Shown: positions 50,520 through 56,148 of the stretch, in pieces
Layout: the number at the start of each line of letters is the position of its first letter
Position numbering within the stretch: the stretch's first letter is position 1
The notes under the pieces: model-generated
Told to the model about the DNA's origin: nothing
Database searches by the model: none
Seen by the model: the letters and a program-made list of their open reading frames with translations, nothing else
Position numbers and translations under genes: made by a program
Assembly (NCBI GenBank): GCA_047618565.1
Contig: JBLHKW010000006.1
Coordinates: 1 to 56,148, forward strand
DNA: 56,148 bases
Direction of reading: 5' to 3'
Source: JBLHKW01 sp047618565
GTDB taxonomy: Bacteria; Planctomycetota; UBA1135; GCA-002686595

Positions 50520-51655
50520 ACCTGCTGATGGTGAGCGGCGACCGCCAGGTCGTGCTCGGAGAGAAGGGACCCTTCCATTCGATGCAGCGTGAGTTCTCGC
50601 GCTACTTCGGCCGCATCGACGTGCTCTGCCCGCGCCCGGCGGGAACGATCCGGACCCGCACGATCCACGGAAACGTCCACTTCCATCCTGCCGAATGTGG
50701 ACGCCTCGGCATGGTGGGGTACATCAAGGCCACCGGAGCGCGCCTGCTGCGCACCCACGCGGCGCAGCTGATCGTGAGCCACGACTACGGCTGGTTCTAC
50801 AACGGGCTCGCCAGCGCGCAGCTGTCGCGCTCATCGGGTGTGCCCTACCTGTCGGAGATCCACCATGTGCCCGGGGTGCCGATCGCCAGCGGCCTGCGGG
50901 AGCGACTCGACCGTGCCATCGCGCACCGTTACATCTCCTGGGCTGCGGATCGCGCGATCGGCTTCCGCGTGGTCAACAAGGTCGAGATGCCCGCGCTGCT
51001 GGGCCGCTGGAACGTCCCGCTCGACAAGGTGCTCGTGCTGCCCTCGCTCTACATCGATCTGGATGTCTTCCACCCGGCCGTGGCAGACACCGAGGCACGC
51101 TACGACCTGATGTTCGTGGGGCGCATGGTCGCGAACAAGGGCATCGACCGCATCATCGAATCGGTGGCTGCGCTGGCCAAACGCGGGATACGCCTGCGCG
51201 CCCTGTTCGTCGGAAAGGGCCCGCTCGCGGAGCCGATGCGTGCGCGCGCTCATGGACTGGGCATCGGCGACCTGTGCGAATTCGTGCCGTGGGTCGAGAC
51301 ACCTGAGGAACTGGCAGACCTGTATCGCGCGAGCCGCGTCTGCGTCTGCGCTTCAACCTGTGAAGGCGGCCCACGCTTCACGGTCGAGGCGATGGCCTGT
51401 GGAACGCCGGTGGTGAGCACGCCGGTTGGGGTGATGGGCGATCTGCTGGGGGACGGCAAGGCGGGCGCCGTCGCGGGCTTTGACGTGGCGGGGCTGGTGG
51501 ATTCCCTCGAGCGGGTCCTCGGGAACGAAGAGCAACGGCGCGCCATGGGCGCGCATGCCGTCGAGATCGCGCGGCCCTTCGAGTACGCACGCGCGATCGC
51601 GGTCTACGCCAATGGCCTGCGCAAGCTCGTTGGCGAGCCGGAGAGCACTCCATGA
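50516..51655 (+). CDS. GT4 family glycosyltransferase (4)
   Basis: The 379-residue protein begins at ATG 50516, overlapping the previous stop. The N-terminal half (MNLLMVSGDRQVVLGEKGPF, SHDYGWFYNGLASAQLSRSS) is less typical, but the C-terminal half has FVGRMVANKGIDRIIESVAA and the motif EGGPRFTVEAMACGTPVVST with both glutamates eight positions apart. It fits the retaining GT-B fold. It is in the tight ATGA-overlapped run 49365-52734, so it is co-translated with its neighbours. Confidence 0.87.
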   Translation: MNLLMVSGDRQVVLGEKGPFHSMQREFSRYFGRIDVLCPRPAGTIRTRTIHGNVHFHPAECGRLGMVGYIKATGARLLRTHAAQLIVSHDYGWFYNGLASAQLSRSSGVPYLSEIHHVPGVPIASGLRERLDRAIAHRYISWAADRAIGFRVVNKVEMPALLGRWNVPLDKVLVLPSLYIDLDVFHPAVADTEARYDLMFVGRMVANKGIDRIIESVAALAKRGIRLRALFVGKGPLAEPMRARAHGLGIGDLCEFVPWVETPEELADLYRASRVCVCASTCEGGPRFTVEAMACGTPVVSTPVGVMGDLLGDGKAGAVAGFDVAGLVDSLERVLGNEEQRRAMGAHAVEIARPFEYARAIAVYANGLRKLVGEPESTP

Positions 51656-52734
51656 AGCTCGTGTTCGTAACCCAGGTGCTCGATCCTTCCGACGCGGTGC
51701 TTGGCTTCGTCGGGCGCTGGGTCGAGGGTCTGGCGGCACATTGCGAGTGCGTTCGCGTGCTCGCGCTCGAGGAGGGCCCCGGGGACTGGCCGGGTAACGT
51801 CGACGTGCGCGTCATCGGACGGCGCGGCCGCGTGGCGCGTTATTTTCGCTACCGGCGCTTCCTCTCGGAGGCCTTCGGACGGGATGGCTTCGACACGATC
51901 CTGACCCACATGGTGCCGCGCTACTCGAACCTCGCTGCGGGCCTGGCACGGCGGCATGGCGCAGGGCATTTCCTCTGGTACACCCACAAGGGCGTCGACC
52001 GGCGCCTGCTACGCGCAGTCGAACAGGTGGACAAGGTCTTCACGGCCAGCAGCGAATCGCTGCGCGTCGACACACCGAAGCGCGTCGTCACCGGGCACGG
52101 GATCGACCTGCGACATTTCGACGGCCTGTCCGAGCCACCTGCGACGCCGCTGCGGCTGCTGTCCGTCGGGCGCCTCACGCCCGCCAAGGACCCACTGACG
52201 CTGCTGGCCGCCTTCTCGATCCTGATCGCACGTGGGCACGATCTGCACCTGGACCTGGTGGGGGCAGGCCTCACGGGCAGCGATGGGGCCTTCGAGCGCA
52301 CGGTCGCGGACCAGATAGCCCTCGGGGGCGAGGCGCTCGCCGGGCGCATCGAGAGGCCCGGCGCCGTGGGCTACCAGGACATCCCCGCCTACTACCGCCG
52401 GGCGAGCCTCTTCGTCTCCACCAGCCTGACAGGCAGCGTCGACAAGGTCGTGCTCGAGGCCATGGCCAGCGGGCGCCCGGTAGTCACCTGCAACGAGTCT
52501 TTTCCCCCAATCCTGGCCGAGCTGGGACCCCAGGCCGCCCTGCTCGGATTCGAGAAGGGCAATGCAGAACAGCTGGCGGAGCGCATCGAGAGCCTGCTCG
52601 AGCTGGGGAGCGAGGGGCGTCGGGCACTGGGAACGAAACTCCGGGCGCTGGTGCAGCGCGATCATGAGGTGGACACCCTGATGGGCCGCCTGGTGCGCGA
52701 AATGGACACCACAGGGTTGCGGGACAACTCCTAG
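51652..52734 (+). CDS. GT4-like glycosyltransferase (5), variant active-site motif
   Basis: The 360-residue protein overlaps the previous gene (ATGA). GT-B features include a DPSDAVLGFVGRWVEGLA start, HFLWYTHKGVDRRLLRAVEQ, LLSVGRLTPAKDPLTLLAAF and GYQDIPAYYRRASLFVSTSL. The usual EX7E is altered: in GSVDKVVLEAMASG the first glutamate position is Gly, while the second is kept. I think this is a feature of a GT4 sub-branch and does not mean loss of function, since the rest of the domain is intact. Donor and acceptor are unknown. Confidence 0.85.
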   Translation: MKLVFVTQVLDPSDAVLGFVGRWVEGLAAHCECVRVLALEEGPGDWPGNVDVRVIGRRGRVARYFRYRRFLSEAFGRDGFDTILTHMVPRYSNLAAGLARRHGAGHFLWYTHKGVDRRLLRAVEQVDKVFTASSESLRVDTPKRVVTGHGIDLRHFDGLSEPPATPLRLLSVGRLTPAKDPLTLLAAFSILIARGHDLHLDLVGAGLTGSDGAFERTVADQIALGGEALAGRIERPGAVGYQDIPAYYRRASLFVSTSLTGSVDKVVLEAMASGRPVVTCNESFPPILAELGPQAALLGFEKGNAEQLAERIESLLELGSEGRRALGTKLRALVQRDHEVDTLMGRLVREMDTTGLRDNS

Positions 52735-52812
52735 GAGGGTGCGCTGGACCGTCCGGCGCGATACGCTGGACCCTTGCTGCAGTCCACTCCGGACACCGCG
52801 CGGCTGTCCCGC

Positions 52813-54579
52813 ATGAATGTTGCCGCCAAGCTCGAGATCGTGCAGCCCATCCGGCGCGTCCTGCGCTGGATGCTCTCGTTGCGCGATGCGCAGGGCCGCA
52901 TTCTCTGCCCGGTCCACAAGATCGAGCATACGGGCAAGAACGCGGGGGTGATCGTGATCGCCTGCCAGCTTGCGAAGTACAGCGACGGCGAGGAACGCAG
53001 CGAGCTCCTGGAGGTCGCACGCCAGCAGGCGCGACGGCTGGTGGAGTGCCTGGAACGCGAGGGCGAGAGCACCTGCTTCACCTTCAGGCCCGGGCGGCAT
53101 GATCCGTACAACTGCTCCAACAATGTGATCGATGGCGGCGCGTGCAGCGACGCGCTGGCGGAGATCGTCGAGACCTTCGGTGATCAGCTGCCGGCCGAGG
53201 AGCGCGAAAGCTTCACGCGCGCCTGCGTGCTCCACGCGCAGACCTACCTGCGCTACGCGGTGCTCGACAAGGGCGTCCCGGCGCAACGGGCCTGGGCCAT
53301 GACGGGTGTTTCAGGGGCCTGGCGCCTTTCGAGGCACGAGGTGCTCGAACTCGCTTGCACCGAGGGTGCGGGGATTCTGGAAGGCGCGCAAAACCCCGAT
53401 GGCAGCTTCCCTTACCACCCGCTCGAGAACGGTGCGGGCCACCCGGGTGCGAGCGACGTCTCGGCCTTTTACCACTCGCGCATCCCGGCATTCCTGATGT
53501 TCAGTCTCGAGCGCATCGGTCGGGATCCGACCAACGAGCTGTTCAACGGGCCGATCCGGCGTGCGCTGGAGTTCCTGCTCGCGCTGCAGGGTCCAGACGG
53601 CATCAAGTGTGGGCTGGTCGAGGCCAAGCCCTGGTACTGGGGCGCCAACCATGAGGTCGCGTCCCATCCGTTCGATGTCTATGCCCTGGCGCGCGGCTGG
53701 CACCACTTCGGCCATGCGCGGCTGGCACAGGGGGCCGTGCGTGCATTCCGCGCATGGGTCCGGCACCTTGGGGCCGACGGCGAACCGACCAGTCACGAGG
53801 CGCGCGAGGGACGTGAAGCGAGCTACCAGTGCCCGGTCTTCTGGGCCGGACACGCGAGCTGGATGGCGCGCGCCATCCCCGATCTCCAGCGCATCTTCGA
53901 ACGTTCCGATCCCCCCAGCAGCGTGGGCCGTGGTGGAATCGAGCTCGCGGTGTCCCACTTCCCCGACGCCTCGCTGGCCCGCCTCGAAGACAACAAGGTT
54001 GTGGCCTGGATCCGCGGCGCGCGCCCCGGGCTCAACGTCCACCACGGCAGTCCGCATGGGGCCGGCCTGCTGCGGGTCTACTCCAAGGCCAAGCAGTGCG
54101 AATTGCTGGAGCGCCGTCCCCTGGCGTCCGACAATCCGGCCGAATGGGGGGGCATCGGCCATTCCTCCCTGGCACGGGGTTGGGCGAGCGGGTCCAGCGA
54201 ACTGCGCTTCTCCCTCTGGCTCGCGCGCAACGACTGGCGCGCCGGCCGGTTTGCGGATGCCCTGGCAAGGCCCGGACGTGTGCTGCGCCGCGGCGTGCTG
54301 GCGTTCGCCGGCAAGGCCGTCAGTAGCGCCTTCCACCTGACCCCGGATACGATTCTCCTGCCGGATGGTGTGACGATGCTGAGTCGGCTGGCCCAGCGGG
54401 ACGGGACTCCGATCGAGGATTCCTCTATCGTGCGGACCTTCCGGGTCGATGGCGATGGCCTGCTCGTCGAGGAGAAGCTCACCGAGGCCGGCAGCGCTAC
54501 GCGGGTGGCCTACCACGTTCCCGTCACGGCCACGGAGGAGCGGGCCACCGAGAACGAGGTCGCCTATCGCCTCGCCTGA
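52813..54579 (+). CDS. Large soluble protein of the glycan cluster, possible alpha/alpha-toroid fold
   Basis: I do not recognise this 588-residue protein with certainty. The first 380 residues are mainly helical, with spaced motifs such as LRWMLSLRDAQGRILCPVHK, WAMTGVSGAWRLSRHEVLEL, GILEGAQNPDGSFPYHP, HPGASDVSAFYHSRIPAFL and HPFDVYALARGWHHFG, which resemble helix pairs of alpha/alpha-barrel sugar enzymes. The last 190 residues look like a beta domain (NVHHGSPHGAGLLRVYS, DTILLPDGVTMLSRLA). That order resembles polysaccharide lyases or C5-epimerases of the heparinase type, but I cannot name catalytic residues. It has no signal peptide. An alternative start is TTG 52774. Its position among glycosyltransferases supports a role in polymer modification. 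Confidence 0.6.
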   Translation: MNVAAKLEIVQPIRRVLRWMLSLRDAQGRILCPVHKIEHTGKNAGVIVIACQLAKYSDGEERSELLEVARQQARRLVECLEREGESTCFTFRPGRHDPYNCSNNVIDGGACSDALAEIVETFGDQLPAEERESFTRACVLHAQTYLRYAVLDKGVPAQRAWAMTGVSGAWRLSRHEVLELACTEGAGILEGAQNPDGSFPYHPLENGAGHPGASDVSAFYHSRIPAFLMFSLERIGRDPTNELFNGPIRRALEFLLALQGPDGIKCGLVEAKPWYWGANHEVASHPFDVYALARGWHHFGHARLAQGAVRAFRAWVRHLGADGEPTSHEAREGREASYQCPVFWAGHASWMARAIPDLQRIFERSDPPSSVGRGGIELAVSHFPDASLARLEDNKVVAWIRGARPGLNVHHGSPHGAGLLRVYSKAKQCELLERRPLASDNPAEWGGIGHSSLARGWASGSSELRFSLWLARNDWRAGRFADALARPGRVLRRGVLAFAGKAVSSAFHLTPDTILLPDGVTMLSRLAQRDGTPIEDSSIVRTFRVDGDGLLVEEKLTEAGSATRVAYHVPVTATEERATENEVAYRLA

Positions 54580-54634
54580 GACCCCGCGGCCCAGTACGCT
54601 CTGGCAGGCCCGCGATCGGGCCTGCGCCCCCGCC

Positions 54635-55816
54635 ATGCCCATCACCGCCGCCCCCGAGCCCATCGTTCTGGTGGCCAATGCGCGCATGCCTTCGCAGCGC
54701 GCCCAATCACTTCAGGTGGCCCAGGCCGCAGCCGCCTTCGCGCGCCACGGCGCAGCCACGACCCTGTTGCATGCGCGCCGACACGACACCCCTGAGGTGT
54801 CGGCCGCGCAGCTCTGGCGCACCTTCGGCGTCGATGGCCCGCAGTGCCCGGCCGCCCAGGCGGTGGCGTGCATCGACTGGATCGATCGCACGCCGCGCCG
54901 GATGCAGTTCCTTCCGGCGCGGATACAGGAGCTGACCTTCGCCGCCAACGCCGCACGGCGCGTCCGGGCCGATCATCCGGGAGCGCGCGTGCTCTCGCGC
55001 GAGCTGGAGACTGCGCGCGCCCTGCGCCGACGACCCGGCGTGTTCCTGGAGATGCACCGCGTTCCCGGTGGGCGACTGCGCCGGCGCTGGCTGCTGGAGG
55101 CCGCGCGCGGATGCGCGGGCCTCGTGGCCATCTCGGGCGGCGTACGCACGGACCTGATCGCGCTCGGCGTCGATCCGGGGGCGATCCTCGTCGAGCACGA
55201 CGCGTACGACTCACGGCGCTACGCGACGCCCCCGACCCGCGCCGCAGCGCGCACGGAACTCGGGCTCGACCCGCAGGTTCCTGTGGTCGTGTACACCGGC
55301 GGGTTGTTGCGCTGGAAGGGCGTGGACGTGCTCGTCGATGCGGCCCGCCAGCTCGCAGACGATGTACAGGTCCTGATCGTGGGGGGCATGGACCGGGACG
55401 TGGAGCGCCTGCGGCAACGGGCGGCCGGGATGGCGCGCGTGCGTATCGATGGATTCCGTGCGGCCGACGCCGTGCCCGCCTATCTCGCGGCCGCGGACGT
55501 GGCCGTGGTGCCCAACCGAGCAACACCCGCCATCAGCGCGCGCTACACGTCACCGTTGAAGGTCTTCGAGGCCATGGCGGTCGGGGTGCCGCTGGTCGTC
55601 TCCGACCTGCCCAGCCTGCGCGACATCCTCGACGACGAGCAGGCGCTCTTCGTTCCCGCGGAGGATGCGGCCGCACTCGCCCAGGGTCTCAGCGCACTTC
55701 TGGGCTCGCCCGCGCGGCGGGATGAGATGCGCGCGGCCCAGCGCGCCGCGGCCCACGACCGTACCTGGGATGCACGCGCCGCGCGGCTGCTGGACTGGAT
55801 GGGTACACGCGCATGA
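54635..55816 (+). CDS. GT4 family glycosyltransferase (6)
   Basis: The 393-residue protein begins at ATG 54635. Its N-terminus (EPIVLVANARMPSQRAQSLQ) is the donor-proximal loop of a GT4 sub-branch. GRLRRRWLLEAARGCAGLVA and the C-terminal VVVYTGGLLRWKGVDVLVDA follow. The active-site segment is YTSPLKVFEAMAVGVPLVVS, the SPxKxFE version of the EX7E motif seen in WbuB/PimA-like relatives. It lies 55 bases after the toroid-type gene and overlaps the last gene by four bases. Confidence 0.88.
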   Translation: MPITAAPEPIVLVANARMPSQRAQSLQVAQAAAAFARHGAATTLLHARRHDTPEVSAAQLWRTFGVDGPQCPAAQAVACIDWIDRTPRRMQFLPARIQELTFAANAARRVRADHPGARVLSRELETARALRRRPGVFLEMHRVPGGRLRRRWLLEAARGCAGLVAISGGVRTDLIALGVDPGAILVEHDAYDSRRYATPPTRAAARTELGLDPQVPVVVYTGGLLRWKGVDVLVDAARQLADDVQVLIVGGMDRDVERLRQRAAGMARVRIDGFRAADAVPAYLAAADVAVVPNRATPAISARYTSPLKVFEAMAVGVPLVVSDLPSLRDILDDEQALFVPAEDAAALAQGLSALLGSPARRDEMRAAQRAAAHDRTWDARAARLLDWMGTRA

Positions 55817-56148
55817 AGGTTCTTTTTCTAACGGACTCGCTCTCGGACCTGGACGGCGTCGGGCGCTACGCGGTGCGCCTGATCGCCAAGCTGGAAGAGC
55901 ACAGTCCGAGCGACGATCCGCTGGAGGTCGAGGTCCTGCTGGCACGCAAGCACCGTCCCACCTCAGCCGACGTTCCCGCGCACTGGAAGGTCAGCGTGGC
56001 CTTGCCGCCCGACTACTTCTACTACATGTCCCGGCTGCGCTTCTGGATCTGGTACGCCCTGGGCACCTGGGGCGCCTACCGAGCCGCACGCTCGGCCGAC
56101 ATCGTGCACGCCATCAAGGACTACCCACACAACGCCGTGGCGCTCTCG
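55813..56148 (+). CDS. GT4-type glycosyltransferase (7), partial, cut by window end
   Basis: The frame starts at ATG 55813, overlapping the previous stop (ATGA), and stays open to the window end, giving 112 codons. The product begins MKVLFLTDSLSDLDGVGRYA followed by VRLIAKLEEHSP. The GVGRY-x-x-x-L element is the usual first turn of GT4 glycosyltransferases. Later SADIVHAIKDYPHNAVALS matches the HAxKD-type strand before the acceptor site. The catalytic C-terminal domain is beyond the window. Confidence 0.8.
   Translation, partial: MKVLFLTDSLSDLDGVGRYAVRLIAKLEEHSPSDDPLEVEVLLARKHRPTSADVPAHWKVSVALPPDYFYYMSRLRFWIWYALGTWGAYRAARSADIVHAIKDYPHNAVALS

Overview
This is a gene-dense, strongly GC-rich bacterial window with GTG, TTG and possibly CTG starts and many 1-4 base gene overlaps. 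I see no tRNA or rRNA gene, prophage, CRISPR array or transposase gene. The lineage is an inference. The ATP synthase gene order, the ECF sigma factor with a zinc-finger anti-sigma protein, an FG-GAP/ASPIC-UnbV lipoprotein and a secreted Kelch-malectin protein with a Cys- and Trp-containing tail together suggest Planctomycetota (moderate confidence) or a related group of large-genome, GC-rich bacteria.

Layout. (1) 1-3447: purine genes on the minus strand, purL then purQ (cut by the window edge), with an intrinsic terminator between them. PurL carries two PurS-like segments at its N-terminus. (2) 3697-10709: accA, an ECF sigma/anti-sigma pair, a secreted PDZ protein, a TPR lipoprotein, an NFACT/RqcH-like protein and ndk. 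(3) 10975-20555: a promoter and the complete F1Fo ATP synthase operon (atpZ-atpI-atpB-E-F-H-A-G-D-C), with aspS two bases behind atpC. (4) 20750-36880: translation genes infC, rpmI, rplT, pheS and pheT. An 11.4-kb block separates infC from its usual partner rpmI.

That block holds a Kelch-malectin protein, then a minus-strand set (arylsulfotransferase-like lipoprotein, GT-C membrane glycosyltransferase, secreted beta-helix protein), then a plus-strand set. The plus-strand set is a methyltransferase, an ASPIC/UnbV lipoprotein, a B12-type radical SAM enzyme with a PqqD-like C-terminal segment, and a 61-codon peptide gene. The last three overlap by four bases each. I consider this the best candidate for an undescribed system, possibly a ribosomally made and modified peptide.

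(5) 36934-41760: a second B12-type radical SAM protein, a small minus-strand gene with a strong terminator, acetyl-CoA synthetase and an NAD-dependent epimerase. (6) 42214-56148: an exopolysaccharide or surface-glycan cluster. It has a polyprenyl-phosphate sugar-phosphate transferase, seven GT4-type glycosyltransferases (the last cut by the window end), an SDR epimerase, a large soluble protein that may have an alpha/alpha-toroid fold, a DUF5658-like membrane protein and, inside the cluster, the housekeeping gene truD. A ~200-bp inverted-repeat (MITE-like) element lies just upstream of truD and supplies the stop codon of the preceding glycosyltransferase.
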